The notes below the pieces were generated by a model, which was not told the origin of the DNA, ran no database searches, and saw only the letters and a program-made list of their open reading frames with translations. This document shows positions 47,115-56,691 of a DNA stretch of 64,000 nt, piece by piece. How positions within the stretch are numbered: position 1 is the stretch's first letter; each line of letters opens with the position of its first letter. The position numbers and the translations under genes are program-made. Origin of the DNA: Mycobacterium kubicae (lineage in GTDB: Bacteria; Actinomycetota; Actinomycetes; Mycobacteriales; Mycobacteriaceae). Where the stretch lies: contig NZ_CP065047.1 in assembly GCF_015689175.1 (NCBI RefSeq), positions 1,922,001 to 1,986,000 on the forward strand, given 5' to 3'.

Positions 47115-48496
47115 AGCCGGTCCCCGCCGTCGTCGTCGCCGCCCCGGCGTCGGGCAGCGGAAAGACCACGCTGGCAACGGGTCTCATCGGCGCGCTGCAA
47201 CGAGCCGGCCACACCGTCGCACCCTTCAAGGTGGGCCCGGATTTCATCGACCCTGGCTATCACGGATTGGCCGCCGGACGGCCCGGGCGCAACCTCGACC
47301 CGAACCTGGTGGGCGAGGAACTGATCGGTCCGCTGTACGCCCACGGCACCCAGGGCGCCGACCTCGCAGTCATCGAAGGGGTGATGGGTCTGTTCGACGG
47401 GCGCATCGATCCCGTCGCCGCGACACCGGCCACCGGTTCCACCGCACACGTCGCCGCGCTGCTCGGTGTCCCGGTCATCCTGGTGGTCGACGCGCGCGGC
47501 CAAAGCCAGAGCATCGCCGCCCTGCTGCACGGTTTCTCCACCTTCGACGCGGCGACCCGCATCGCCGGCGTCATCCTCAACCGGGTCGGATCGGCCCGAC
47601 ATGAACAGGTCTTGCGGCAAGCGTGCGAGCAGGCCGGGGTGCCGGTTCTGGGTGCCATCCCGCGGGTGGCCGAGATGGAAGTGCCGAGCCGGTATCTGGG
47701 CCTGGTCACCGCCGTCGAGTACGGCCGCCGCGCCCGCGAGGCCGTCGACGCCATGACTGACCTGGTCGCCGAACACGTCGATCTGGCGGCGGTGGTCGCG
47801 ACCGCCGCGAGCCGGGCCGTCGCCGGTGCCCCGTGGGATGCGGCGACGGCCGTGGGGGAGACGCCCGACCGGCACGCCACCGTCGCACTGGCCGCGGGCC
47901 GAGCCTTCACCTTCGGCTACGCCGAACATGCCGAGCTGCTGGCGGCCGCCGGTGCCGAGGTGATCCCCTTCGACCCGCTCACCGACTCGCTGCCCGACGG
48001 CACCGATGCGGTGGTGCTGCCCGGCGGGTTTCCCGAACAGTGGGCCGCGGAACTGTCCGCGAACGAAGACGTCCGACGCCAGATCAGGGAGCTGGCCGCC
48101 GCCGGTGCGCCCGTACACGCCGAATGCGCCGGACTGATCTACCTCGTCGACGAACTCGACGGATACCCGATGTGCGGCGTGGTGCGCGGGTCGGCGCGGT
48201 TCACCTCGCAGCTCAAGCTGGCGTACCGCGACGCGGTGGCCGTCGCCGATTCCGCGTTGTACTCGCCCGGCCAGCGGGTGGTCGGCCACGAATTCCACCG
48301 CACCGCAGTGACGTTCGCCGACGAGTACCAGCCGGCGTGGGTGTACCGCGACGAGGCCGCCGTTCGCGACGGCGTGGTGCGCGACGGCGTGCATGCGGCA
48401 TACCTGCACACTCATCCGGCCGCCACGCCCGAGGCGGTGGCACGGTTCGTCGCGCACGGCGCCCAATACCGGTCGACATTTAGGCTTGGCGGGTGA
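47108..48496 (+). CDS. cobB: Cobyrinic/hydrogenobyrinic acid a,c-diamide synthase
   Basis: The product (462 aa) amidates the a and c carboxylates using glutamine and ATP. The N-terminal dethiobiotin-synthetase-like domain starts VVVAAPASGSGKTTLATGLIGALQRAGHTVAPFKVGPDFIDPGYH and has EGVMGLFDG; the C-terminal glutaminase domain has the Cys in PVHAECAGLIYL and a His in AYLHTHPAATPE. GTG 47108 overlaps cobO by seven bases; GTA follows, so no other start is likely. Its TGA overlaps the cysG GTG. Confidence 0.95.
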   Translation: MVKPVPAVVVAAPASGSGKTTLATGLIGALQRAGHTVAPFKVGPDFIDPGYHGLAAGRPGRNLDPNLVGEELIGPLYAHGTQGADLAVIEGVMGLFDGRIDPVAATPATGSTAHVAALLGVPVILVVDARGQSQSIAALLHGFSTFDAATRIAGVILNRVGSARHEQVLRQACEQAGVPVLGAIPRVAEMEVPSRYLGLVTAVEYGRRAREAVDAMTDLVAEHVDLAAVVATAASRAVAGAPWDAATAVGETPDRHATVALAAGRAFTFGYAEHAELLAAAGAEVIPFDPLTDSLPDGTDAVVLPGGFPEQWAAELSANEDVRRQIRELAAAGAPVHAECAGLIYLVDELDGYPMCGVVRGSARFTSQLKLAYRDAVAVADSALYSPGQRVVGHEFHRTAVTFADEYQPAWVYRDEAAVRDGVVRDGVHAAYLHTHPAATPEAVARFVAHGAQYRSTFRLGG

Positions 48497-49689
48497 CCGA
48501 GAACCCCTACCTCGTCGGCCTACGGCTGACCGGCAAGAAGGTCGTCGTGGTAGGCGGTGGCTCGGTCGCCCAGCGTCGATTGCCCCGCCTGATCGCCAGC
48601 GGCGCCGACGTCCACGTCATCTCCCGCTCGGCCACTCCGGCCGTCGAGGCCATGGAACAGATCACCCTGTCGCTGCGCGAATATCAGGACGGCGACCTCG
48701 ATGGAGCCTGGTACGCCATCGCGGCCACCGACGACCCGGAGGTGAACGCGGCCATCGTCGCCGAAGCCGAGCGTCGCCAGATCTTCTGTGTCCGCGCCGA
48801 CATCGCCGTCGAGGGCACCGCGGTCACCCCGGCGTCGTTCACCTACGCCGGGCTCACTGTGGGCGTGTTGGCCGGTGGTGAGCACCGCCGCTCGGCGGCG
48901 ATCCGGTCGGCCATCCGCGAGGCGCTGCAACAAGGTGTCATCACCGCCGAAAGCGCCGACGTCGTCCGGGGCGGGGTAGCGCTGGTGGGCGGCGGACCCG
49001 GCGATCCGGAACTGATCACCGTGCGCGGTCGCCGCTTGCTGGCCCAGGCCGACGTCGTGGTCGCCGACCGGCTCGCGCCACCGGAACTGCTCGCCGAATT
49101 GTCACCGCACGTCGAGGTCATCGACGCCGCGAAAATCCCGTACGGGCGGGCCATGGCCCAGGACGCCATCAACGAGGTGATGATCGATCGGGCGAAGGCC
49201 GGCAAATTCGTCGTGCGCCTCAAAGGGGGCGATCCGTTCGTCTTCGCCCGCGGGTATGAAGAGGTGCTGGCATGCGCCGACGCGGGGATTCCGGTGACGG
49301 TGGTGCCAGGTGTGACGAGTGCCATAGCAGTTCCCGCTTTGGCCGGCGTTCCGGTCACGCATCGGGCCATGAATCATGAATTTGTCGTGGTCAGCGGGCA
49401 TATCGCGCCCGACCATCCCGAATCGTTAGTCAATTGGGACGCTTTGGCAGCAATGTCCGGCACCATCGTTTTGCTGATGGCGGTCGAACGCATCGAACTT
49501 TTCGTCGACGCGCTGCTGAAAGGCGGCCGACCTGCAGATACTCCGGTGCTTGTGGTGCAGCACGGAACCACGCCCGCTCAGCAGACGTTGCGGGCCACCC
49601 TGATTGACACGCCGGAGAAGGTCCGCGCGGAGGGTATTCGACCTCCCGCGATCATCGTCATCGGGGCTGTGGCGGCGTTCGGGCTTTAA
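48493..49689 (+). CDS. cysG: CysG-type siroheme synthase (SUMT with precorrin-2 dehydrogenase)
   Basis: The product (398 aa) is bifunctional. The N-terminal precorrin-2 dehydrogenase/ferrochelatase domain covers about 1-150 ([28 protein letters not shown]). The C-terminal uroporphyrinogen-III methyltransferase domain starts [33 protein letters not shown] and has [49 protein letters not shown] and MAVERIE. It feeds siroheme for sulfite and nitrite reduction and also the corrin path. It ends the six-gene mqo-to-cysG unit; efpA begins 33 bases later with its own AT-rich promoter region. Confidence 0.95.
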   Translation: MTENPYLVGLRLTGKKVVVVGGGSVAQRRLPRLIASGADVHVISRSATPAVEAMEQITLSLREYQDGDLDGAWYAIAATDDPEVNAAIVAEAERRQIFCVRADIAVEGTAVTPASFTYAGLTVGVLAGGEHRRSAAIRSAIREALQQGVITAESADVVRGGVALVGGGPGDPELITVRGRRLLAQADVVVADRLAPPELLAELSPHVEVIDAAKIPYGRAMAQDAINEVMIDRAKAGKFVVRLKGGDPFVFARGYEEVLACADAGIPVTVVPGVTSAIAVPALAGVPVTHRAMNHEFVVVSGHIAPDHPESLVNWDALAAMSGTIVLLMAVERIELFVDALLKGGRPADTPVLVVQHGTTPAQQTLRATLIDTPEKVRAEGIRPPAIIVIGAVAAFGL

Positions 49690-49697
49690 ACAATTCT

Positions 49698-49716
49698 TAA
49701 GATTACTGTAAGGTAA
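49698..49716 (+). promoter_or_regulatory. efpA promoter/operator region
   Basis: This is an AT-rich patch in GC-rich sequence. TTAC-N6-GTAA (49703-49716) is an inverted repeat; TAAGAT (49698-49703) and TAAGGT (49709-49714) both fit TANNNT -10 elements, the second nine bases before ATG 49723. Regulator unknown. Confidence 0.45.
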
Positions 49717-49722
49717 CCTCCT

Positions 49723-51315
49723 ATGACGGCTCTCAACGACAGTGAGCGGGCGGTCCGGAGCTGGACAGCCGGACACCCGCAACGGCCGGCCCCGACGCGC
49801 CCGCAGCGCTTGGCGGAGACCGCCTCCGAGCGGATAAGCAGGTATTCCCCGACGTGGTTGCCCTCGTGGCGCTTCATCGCCGCGGTCATCGCCATCGGCG
49901 GGATGCAGCTGCTGGCCACCATGGACAGCACCGTCGCGATCGTCGCGCTTCCTAAGATTCAGAACGAGCTGAGCTTGTCTGACGCCGGCCGGAGCTGGGT
50001 GATCACCGCTTACGTGCTGACGTTCGGCGGGCTGATGCTGCTCGGTGGCCGCCTCGGCGACACCATCGGCCGCAAGCGCACCTTCATCGTCGGCGTGGCC
50101 CTGTTCACCATCTCATCGGTGCTGTGCGCGGTGGCCTGGGATGAAGTGACCATGGTCATCGCCCGCCTGTTGCAGGGCATCGGCTCGGCCATCGCCTCCC
50201 CGACCGGCCTGGCGCTGGTCGCGACGACGTTCCCGAAGGGACCCGCGCGTAACGCCGCGACCGCCGTCTTCGCCGCGATGACCGCGATCGGCTCGGTGAT
50301 GGGCCTGGTGGTCGGCGGAGCGCTGACCGAGCTTTCCTGGCGGCTGGCCTTCATGGTCAACGTGCCCATCGGGCTGGTGATGATCTATCTGGCCCGCACC
50401 GCGCTGCGCGAGACCAACCGTGAGCGCATGAAGCTGGACGCCACCGGGGCCATGCTGGCCACGCTGGCATGCACCGCGGCCGTGTTCGCCTTCTCGATGG
50501 GGCCCGAACAGGGCTGGATCTCGGTCACCACCATCGGCTCGGGCCTGGTGGCGTTGGCCGCCGCAGTGGCCTTCGCCATCGTCGAGCGCACAGCCGACAA
50601 CCCCGTCGTGCCATTCGAGCTGTTCCGGGACCGCAACCGGGCGGTCACCTTCCTGGCGATCCTGCTGGCCGGCGGCGTCATGTTCAGCCTGACGGTCTGC
50701 ATCGGCCTGTACGTGCAGGACGTCCTGGGCTACAGCGCGCTGCGCGCGGGCGTCGGCTTCATTCCGTTCGTCATCGCGATGGGCATCGGCCTGGGGGTGT
50801 CCTCGCAGCTGGTGTCGCGGTTCTCGCCTCGCGTGCTCACCATCGCCGGTGGCTACCTGCTGGTTCTCGCGATGCTGTACGGCTGGTTCGCCATGCACCG
50901 CGGCGTGCCCTACTTCCCGAACTTGGTGGCGCCCATCGTGGTGGGCGGAATCGGCATCGGCATGGCCGTCGTCCCGCTGACCCTGTCGGCCATCGCCGGG
51001 GTCGGCTTCGACCAGATCGGCCCGGTGTCGGCGATGGCGCTCATGGCACAAAGCCTGGGTGGGCCGCTGGTGCTGGCCGTCATTCAGGCGGTGATCTCCT
51101 CCCGCACGCTGTACCTGGGCGGAACCACTGGGCCGGTGAAGTTCATGAACGACGCGCAGTTGAATGCGCTGGACCATGGCTATACCTACGGCCTGCTGTG
51201 GGTGGCCGGCGCGGCGATCATCGTCGGTGCCGCGGCGCTGTTCATCGGCTACACCCCGGAGCAGGTCGCGCACGCTCAAGAGGTCAAGGAAGCGATTGAC
51301 GCCGGCGAGATCTAA
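49723..51315 (+). CDS. efpA: MFS efflux pump EfpA (14-helix DHA2 family)
   Basis: The product (530 aa, same as Rv2846c) is a QacA-type drug:proton antiporter. The N-terminal 45 residues are cytosolic. MFS motifs: MDSTVAIVALPKIQNEL (first helix, D1), GGRLGDTIGRKRTFIVG (motif A), ARLLQGIGSAIASPTGLALVATTFP and GSVMGLVVGGALTELSWRLAFMVNVPIG (motif C). About 14 membrane segments. EfpA is linked with isoniazid response in M. tuberculosis. No good ribosome site precedes ATG 49723, fitting a very short leader. Confidence 0.95.
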   Translation: MTALNDSERAVRSWTAGHPQRPAPTRPQRLAETASERISRYSPTWLPSWRFIAAVIAIGGMQLLATMDSTVAIVALPKIQNELSLSDAGRSWVITAYVLTFGGLMLLGGRLGDTIGRKRTFIVGVALFTISSVLCAVAWDEVTMVIARLLQGIGSAIASPTGLALVATTFPKGPARNAATAVFAAMTAIGSVMGLVVGGALTELSWRLAFMVNVPIGLVMIYLARTALRETNRERMKLDATGAMLATLACTAAVFAFSMGPEQGWISVTTIGSGLVALAAAVAFAIVERTADNPVVPFELFRDRNRAVTFLAILLAGGVMFSLTVCIGLYVQDVLGYSALRAGVGFIPFVIAMGIGLGVSSQLVSRFSPRVLTIAGGYLLVLAMLYGWFAMHRGVPYFPNLVAPIVVGGIGIGMAVVPLTLSAIAGVGFDQIGPVSAMALMAQSLGGPLVLAVIQAVISSRTLYLGGTTGPVKFMNDAQLNALDHGYTYGLLWVAGAAIIVGAAALFIGYTPEQVAHAQEVKEAIDAGEI

Positions 51316-51377
51316 TTCGCCGGGTTCTCTTTGGTCACAATAGCCACGTCTGTTTCTGGCTGGGGTGATAGTCGAAG

Positions 51378-51423
51378 TGCCCACCTCACAGCGACAAGTT
51401 CCGTTGTCGCTCGGAGGTGGGCA
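51378..51423. repeat. Dispersed hairpin repeat, copy 2
   Basis: Left arm 51378-51397 (TGCCCACCTCACAGCGACAA) and right arm 51404-51423 pair with two adjacent mismatches around a six-base loop. It lies 62 bases past the efpA stop. Copies at 18415-18478 and 63511-63570 share the arm sequence. Confidence 0.8.
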
Positions 51424-51506
51424 AAAAGACCACTGTCCCTGCCAGAGGCGGCTGTGGCGGATGTGACTGCGAATCGCCTGCCTCGACACCGCCGCAACGC
51501 CGGTGC

Positions 51507-51601
51507 GCGCCCGGCTTAGAGCCGGCCTTGCAGTCGCCACTAGCTCCCACGGTGGCGACCTGCTGCGCCCGGCTGAGAGCCGGCCTTGCAGTCGCCACTA
51601 G
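51507..51601 (+). repeat. 37-bp tandem repeat upstream of proS
   Basis: Copies at 51507-51543 and 51565-51601 differ at one base (GCGCCCGGCTTAGAG or GCGCCCGGCTGAGAG), with a 21-base spacer. Each has a GGCT/AGCC stem; the spacer region also forms GTCGCCAC...GTGGCGAC. The end of copy 2 supplies TAG of the proS -10 element. Confidence 0.8.
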
Positions 51602-51605
51602 GCTG
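51600..51605 (+). promoter_or_regulatory. -10 element for a leaderless proS mRNA
   Basis: TAGGCT ends seven bases before the GTG at 51613, the TANNNT spacing of leaderless mycobacterial mRNAs. No ribosome-binding site precedes the GTG. Confidence 0.5.
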
Positions 51606-51612
51606 GCCCGCT

Positions 51613-53361
51613 GTGATTACCCGGATGTCCGAGCTGTTCGTCCGCACCCTGCGCGACGATCCCGCCGACGCGGAAGTGCCCAGCCACAAACTGCTCATCC
51701 GGGCCGGCTACGTCCGGCCCATCGCGCCCGGGCTGTACAGCTGGCTGCCGCTGGGACTGCGGGTGCTGCGCAACATCGAACGCGTCGTGCGCGAGGAGAT
51801 GAACGCCATCGGCGGCCAGGAAATCCTCTTCCCCGCCCTGTTGCCGCGCGCACCCTACGAGACCACCAACCGCTGGACCGAGTACGGCGACGGAGTCTTC
51901 CGGCTCAAGGATCGCCGGGGCAACGACTACCTGCTGGGCCCCACTCACGAAGAGCTGTTCACCCTGACCGTCAAGGGCGAGTACAGCTCCTACAAGGACT
52001 TCCCGCTCACCCTCTACCAAATCCAGACCAAATACCGCGACGAAGCCCGGCCGCGGGCCGGCATCCTGCGCGGTCGCGAGTTCGTCATGAAGGACTCCTA
52101 CTCCTTCGACATCGACGCCTCCGGGCTCAAGGACTCCTACCACGCGCACCGGGAGGCCTACCAGCGCATCTTCGACCGGCTGCGGGTCCGCTACGTGATC
52201 GTGTCTGCGGTATCGGGCGCGATGGGCGGCAGCGCCTCCGAAGAATTCCTCGCCGAAAGCCCGATCGGCGAAGACACCTTCGTGCGCTGCGTGGAATCGG
52301 GCTACGCGGCCAACGTCGAGGCCGTCGTCACCGCCAGCCCGGACACCTTGCCCACCGACGGCCTGCCCGAGGCGGTGGTGCACGACACCGGCGACACCCC
52401 GACCATCGCCACACTGGTCGACTGGGCCAACGGCGCCGATCTGGGCCGCACCGTGACCGCCGCGGACACCCTGAAAAACGTCCTGGTCAAAGTCCGCCAG
52501 CCCGGTGGTGACTGGGAGCTGCTCGCCATCGGCGTGCCCGGTGACCGCGACATCGACGAGAAGCGGCTGGGCGCGGCGCTGGAACCCGCCGACTACGCCT
52601 TCCTGGGCGACGACGACTTCGCCAGGTACCCCTTCCTGATCAAGGGCTACATCGGCCCGAAAGCCTTGCGGGACAACGGCGTTCGCTACCTGGTCGACCC
52701 GCGAGTGGTCGACGGCACCAGCTGGATCACCGGCGCCGACGAGCCCGGCCGGCACGTCGTCGGCCTGGTGGCCGGCCGCGACTTCACCGCCGACGGCACC
52801 ATCGAAGCCGCCCAGGTACGCGAAGGCGACCCCTCGCCGGACGGTGCGGGTCCCCTGGTCATGGCCCGCGGCATCGAAATCGGACACATCTTCCAGCTCG
52901 GCCGCAAATACACCGATGCCTTCACCGCCGACGTGCTCGGCGAGGACGGCAAGCCGGTACGGCTGACCATGGGCTCCTACGGCATCGGGGTCTCCCGGCT
53001 GGTCGCCGTCATCGCCGAACAGCACCACGACGAGCTGGGCCTGCGCTGGCCCGCCGCGGTCGCGCCCTTCGGTGTGCACCTGGTCATCGCCAACAAAGAC
53101 GCCGAAGCCCGCGCCGGCGCGGCCGCGTTGGCCGCCGACCTGGACCGGCTGGGCATCGAGGTGCTTCTCGACGACCGCCAGGCCTCACCCGGGGTGAAAT
53201 TCAAAGACGCCGAACTGCTCGGCATGCCGTGGGTCGTCGTGGTGGGCCGCGGCTGGGTCGATGGGGTAGTCGAACTGCGGGACCGGTTCGGTGGCCAGAC
53301 CCGCGAGCTGCGCGCGGGCGAGTCGCTGGCCACCGAGATCGCCGCAGCCGTCAGCGGCTAG
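51613..53361 (+). CDS. proS: Prolyl-tRNA synthetase (bacterial type with editing domain)
   Basis: The product (582 aa, same as Rv2845c) charges tRNA-Pro. Class II motifs: motif 1 region [29 protein letters not shown], motif 2 [27 protein letters not shown], and motif 3 [13 protein letters not shown]. The INS editing domain lies at about 220-400, and the anticodon-binding domain at the C-terminus ([34 protein letters not shown]). The GTG at 51613 starts the family N-terminus ([21 protein letters not shown]). Confidence 0.96.
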   Translation: MITRMSELFVRTLRDDPADAEVPSHKLLIRAGYVRPIAPGLYSWLPLGLRVLRNIERVVREEMNAIGGQEILFPALLPRAPYETTNRWTEYGDGVFRLKDRRGNDYLLGPTHEELFTLTVKGEYSSYKDFPLTLYQIQTKYRDEARPRAGILRGREFVMKDSYSFDIDASGLKDSYHAHREAYQRIFDRLRVRYVIVSAVSGAMGGSASEEFLAESPIGEDTFVRCVESGYAANVEAVVTASPDTLPTDGLPEAVVHDTGDTPTIATLVDWANGADLGRTVTAADTLKNVLVKVRQPGGDWELLAIGVPGDRDIDEKRLGAALEPADYAFLGDDDFARYPFLIKGYIGPKALRDNGVRYLVDPRVVDGTSWITGADEPGRHVVGLVAGRDFTADGTIEAAQVREGDPSPDGAGPLVMARGIEIGHIFQLGRKYTDAFTADVLGEDGKPVRLTMGSYGIGVSRLVAVIAEQHHDELGLRWPAAVAPFGVHLVIANKDAEARAGAAALAADLDRLGIEVLLDDRQASPGVKFKDAELLGMPWVVVVGRGWVDGVVELRDRFGGQTRELRAGESLATEIAAAVSG

Positions 53362-53850
53362 CTACTCGTTGCCGCCCGGGAACGAGGTGGTGATGGGCCA
53401 GGCGCCCAGCACCTTGTTCCATCGCGCGGCCATCACCGCGCTCTGGGTCAGGGCGGTCGAAGCGAACGCGCGGTCATCAGCGGTGTCGGCGTGCTCGACC
53501 ACCGCGCGCCAGGCCGTCGCACCGTCGTTCTCCATCCGCACCGCCAGCCGCGCCGCATCGGCCGGGCTGCCGACCTGCGACGGCAACTGGTAGCCCGGCG
53601 CCGCGACGGGCGCGTTGGCCTTGCGGGCACTCAGCATCGCGATGACGTCATCGCGACGTTGCCGATGCTGGTTCAGCGCTTCTACCACCAGGTCGTTGAC
53701 GCTGGGCGGCGACAGCGCCGAGACGATGCCGTACCCGTAGATGGTCGCGTGCTCGACGGTCAGCGCGTCGCTCAATGCGGTGGTGTCGGCGTCCTTGCCG
53801 GACGGAGACAGTTTCGGCCGGGCGCCGGGCGTGGGCTGGGCCGAGGTCAT
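53362..53850 (-). CDS. Ferritin-like (DUF4439) protein
   Basis: The product (162 aa, same as Rv2844) is an Ala-rich four-helix protein. ALSDALTVEHATIYGYGIVSALSPP contains an Asp/Glu-His pair typical of ferritin-like helices, and AVMAARWNKVLG ends it. No signal peptide is seen. ATG 53850 overlaps the upstream lipoprotein stop by four bases (ATGA), so the two are made together. Function unknown; metal binding is a guess. Confidence 0.82.
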   Translation of the reverse strand: MTSAQPTPGARPKLSPSGKDADTTALSDALTVEHATIYGYGIVSALSPPSVNDLVVEALNQHRQRRDDVIAMLSARKANAPVAAPGYQLPSQVGSPADAARLAVRMENDGATAWRAVVEHADTADDRAFASTALTQSAVMAARWNKVLGAWPITTSFPGGNE

Positions 53851-54377
53851 ATCGACGGGCCTCCGGGCACCAACGCCACCGTGTACGACGCCGTGCAGGA
53901 CGCGACGATCGACGCCAACAGCCCGGCGCGGTAGCCCGACGAGCTCGCCACCAGCCGGCTGGCGCTTTCGGCCGATGCGCGCAGCGAATCGATGACATCG
54001 GACACCGGAGGCGGGGGAGGCGGCGGCTCGGTCCCAGCCGGGCTGGGAGTGGTGCTGCTGGTCTCGGTGTTCGACGACACCAGCTTGCCCGAGGCGCGAG
54101 AGATCTCGGTCGACAGCGCCCGCGCATGGGCGGCGCGTTGGGTGGCCACGACCGTCAGCGCGGCAGCGATCTGCGGCGGACTGCCGATCGCACCGGCCGC
54201 AGCCGTAGCCAGCGCGCTGTCGCGTCGAGCCTGATCGAGCGGCCCCAGCAGGTCTTCGACTGCCGGTGGCTTGGAGGCGGGCTCGCCACAGGCGGACACG
54301 ACCACCCCCAGTGCAGCGAGAGCGGCCCCACCGGCGAGCACGCCCCGCCTGTTGATGACGGGTACGGCTCTGGGCAC
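53847..54377 (-). CDS. Putative lipoprotein with Tat-like signal
   Basis: The product (176 aa) starts with VPRAVPVINRRGVLAGGAALAALGVVVSACGEP, a twin-Arg signal (NRRGVLA) that ends in a lipobox (VSAC). The mature part is Ala/Ser-rich with two helical segments and a Pro-rich stretch (EPPPPPPPVSD). It matches Rv2843 by place. I chose GTG 54377; the open frame extends to 54536 without meaningful sequence. It is coupled to the ferritin-like gene. Function unknown; it is divergent from rimP. Confidence 0.78.
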   Translation of the reverse strand: MPRAVPVINRRGVLAGGAALAALGVVVSACGEPASKPPAVEDLLGPLDQARRDSALATAAAGAIGSPPQIAAALTVVATQRAAHARALSTEISRASGKLVSSNTETSSTTPSPAGTEPPPPPPPVSDVIDSLRASAESASRLVASSSGYRAGLLASIVASCTASYTVALVPGGPSI

Positions 54378-54594
54378 AGCAACATCCTGCCATCGATGCG
54401 CGCCACAACGACGCTGGGCACGACGCCTGTGGAGGTAGTGCCGCGATCGAAGCCCTCGTCGATCGCCGTTTCTGGCGTATCGTTGATAGCTGGTTCTCCC
54501 GGAATTCTTCCGAAGAACGCCGGGAGCCGCACGCAAAACAACAGGGCGGCGAGATCCGCCAGTGTCCGGGACAACTCAAGATGAGGAGCTCGCC

Positions 54595-55137
54595 GTGACC
54601 ACCGGGCTACCGTCGCAAATGCAGGTGATCGAGTTACTCGGCGGCGAATTCGCGCGTGCAGGCTATGAAATCGAGGATGTGGTCATCGATTCCGCGTCCC
54701 GCCCACCGCGGATAACGGTCATCGCCGACGGCGATACGGCCCTCGACCTGGACACCGTCGCCGCGCTGTCCCGCTCGGCGTCGACTTTGCTAGACGAGCT
54801 TGACAATGTCGGCGACCGCTACGTCCTCGAGGTGAGCTCGCCCGGGGTGGAACGCCCGCTCACCAGCGAGAAACACTTCCGCCGGGCCCGCGGTCGCAAG
54901 GTCCAGCTGAAGATGTCCGACGGCGCCGAGCTGACCGGGCGCATCGGAGAGACACGCGACGGCGCGACAGCGCTGGTGGTCCGGCAGGGCCGCACGTGGA
55001 CCGTGCGGCAGATCCCGCTCGCCGACATCGCGACCGCCGTGGTGCAAGTGGAGTTTTCCCCGCCAACCCCGGCCGAGCTGGAGCTGGCGGGAATGGCGGA
55101 AATGGGTCGGGCTCGTGGGACGGAGGCCGGAACATGA
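54595..55137 (+). CDS. rimP: Ribosome maturation factor RimP
   Basis: The product (180 aa) assists 30S assembly. Blocks: [76 protein letters not shown] 54595 is preceded by GAGGAG; the frame opens at 54562 but the ribosome site favours 54595. It overlaps nusA by ATGA. It heads the conserved rimP-nusA-ylxR-infB-rbfA operon. Confidence 0.95.
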   Translation: MTTGLPSQMQVIELLGGEFARAGYEIEDVVIDSASRPPRITVIADGDTALDLDTVAALSRSASTLLDELDNVGDRYVLEVSSPGVERPLTSEKHFRRARGRKVQLKMSDGAELTGRIGETRDGATALVVRQGRTWTVRQIPLADIATAVVQVEFSPPTPAELELAGMAEMGRARGTEAGT

Positions 55138-56177
55138 ACATCGACATGGCTGCGCTGCACGCGATCGAGGTGGACCGCGGCATCTCGGTCAATGAGCTGC
55201 TGGAAACGATCAAATCCGCGCTGCTCACCGCCTACCGGCATACCCAGGGCCATCAGATGGACGCCCGCATCGAGATCGACCGCAAGACCGGCGTCGTGCG
55301 CGTCATCGCGCGCGAGGTGGACGAGGACGGCAACCTCATCAGCGAGTGGGACGACACCCCCGAAGGTTTCGGCCGCATCGCCGCCACCACCGCCCGTCAA
55401 GTCATGCTGCAACGCTTCCGCGACGCCGAGAACGAGCGCACCTACGGCGAGTTCTCCACCCGCGAAGGGGAGATCGTCGCCGGTGTCATCCAGCGCGACA
55501 GCCGCGCCAACGCCCGCGGCCTGGTCGTCGTGCGCATGGGCACCGAAACCAAGGCATCCGAGGGTGTCATCCCGGCCGCCGAGCAGGTGCCCGGCGAAAG
55601 CTACGAACACGGCAACCGGCTGCGCTGCTATGTGGTCGGGGTGACCCGCGGGGCCCGCGAACCGCTGATCACCCTGTCGCGCACCCACCCCAACCTGGTC
55701 CGCAAGCTGTTCTCGCTGGAGGTCCCCGAGATCGCCGACGGGTCGGTGGAAATCGTCGCGGTGGCCCGCGAAGCCGGCCACCGCTCCAAGATCGCGGTCA
55801 CTTCCCGTGTCCCGGGCCTCAATGCCAAGGGCGCGTGCATCGGCCCGATGGGGCAGCGGGTGCGCAACGTGATGAGCGAGCTGTCCGGAGAAAAGATCGA
55901 CATCATCGACTACGACGAAGATCCGGCGCGGTTCGTCGCCAACGCATTGTCGCCGGCCAAAGTCGTCTCGGTGTCGGTAATCGACCCGAACGCGCGGGCC
56001 GCGCGCGTGGTGGTGCCGGACTTCCAGCTGTCCCTGGCCATCGGCAAGGAAGGCCAAAACGCGAGGCTGGCGGCCCGGCTGACCGGGTGGCGCATCGACA
56101 TTCGCGGCGATTCGCCGGGCCAGTCGGCGGCTCACCCCGAACAGGGCGCCAGCCATGGGATGGCGCACGGACACTAA
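55134..56177 (+). CDS. nusA: Transcription termination/antitermination factor NusA
   Basis: The product (347 aa, same as Rv2841c) binds RNA polymerase and rrn leader RNA. It has the N-terminal polymerase-binding domain ([30 protein letters not shown]), an S1 domain ([26 protein letters not shown]), and two KH domains ([61 protein letters not shown]). It lacks the acidic repeats of E. coli NusA, as is normal for actinobacteria. Confidence 0.97.
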   Translation: MNIDMAALHAIEVDRGISVNELLETIKSALLTAYRHTQGHQMDARIEIDRKTGVVRVIAREVDEDGNLISEWDDTPEGFGRIAATTARQVMLQRFRDAENERTYGEFSTREGEIVAGVIQRDSRANARGLVVVRMGTETKASEGVIPAAEQVPGESYEHGNRLRCYVVGVTRGAREPLITLSRTHPNLVRKLFSLEVPEIADGSVEIVAVAREAGHRSKIAVTSRVPGLNAKGACIGPMGQRVRNVMSELSGEKIDIIDYDEDPARFVANALSPAKVVSVSVIDPNARAARVVVPDFQLSLAIGKEGQNARLAARLTGWRIDIRGDSPGQSAAHPEQGASHGMAHGH

Positions 56178-56237
56178 ATAACGGTCGCGGACCCACAGGC
56201 GCGTCCCGGGTGGTTCGGGCCACCCCGCGAGTGACGC

Positions 56238-56243
56238 TAGACT
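56238..56243 (+). promoter_or_regulatory. -10 element for an internal ylxR promoter
   Basis: TAGACT ends five bases before GTG 56249, the spacing of leaderless starts. It suggests an extra promoter between nusA and infB. A matching -35 is not clear. Confidence 0.4.
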
Positions 56244-56248
56244 TAGCC

Positions 56249-56617
56249 GTGATCCAGCGCGAGCCTTCGGACTCGGCGCGCAAAAGCACGGAGGACCCCT
56301 GCGGACCGGTGCGGACGTGTGTCGGGTGCCGGAAGCGTGAGCTGGCCGTCGAACTGCTTCGCGTGGTGGCTGAGTCGAGCGGGAACGGCACGTACGCCGT
56401 GGTCGTTGACACAGGCAGGCGCCTGCCGGGGCGGGGTGCGTGGGTGCATCCTCAACCGCAGTGCGTGCATCAGGCGATTCGGCGGCGAGCTTTCCAACGC
56501 GCGCTGCGCATCACCGGTTCACCGGACACATCCGCGGTGGTCGAGCACGTCGGTTCCTCAGACAGGCCCGCTCACCAGGCAACAGAACAGGTAGCAACGA
56601 ACATGAGCACACCGTGA
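56249..56617 (+). CDS. ylxR: YlxR-family RNA-binding protein (DUF448)
   Basis: The product (122 aa) has the YlxR core VRTCVGCRKRELAVELLRVVAES, GRRLPGRGAWVHPQPQCVHQAIRRRAFQRALR. YlxR proteins bind RNA, and one was found linked with RNase P. It is in the usual place between nusA and infB. I chose GTG 56249 because of the -10 element placed for a leaderless mRNA; GTG 56310, closer to the core, is an alternative. The 20-residue tail is not conserved. Confidence 0.85.
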   Translation: MIQREPSDSARKSTEDPCGPVRTCVGCRKRELAVELLRVVAESSGNGTYAVVVDTGRRLPGRGAWVHPQPQCVHQAIRRRAFQRALRITGSPDTSAVVEHVGSSDRPAHQATEQVATNMSTP

Positions 56618-56691
56618 AGTCCCGATGACCATGCGTCATAGCTAAACCCGAGGCGCGGCCCACGACTGTCGCCTCACAGACAGGAGATGTA

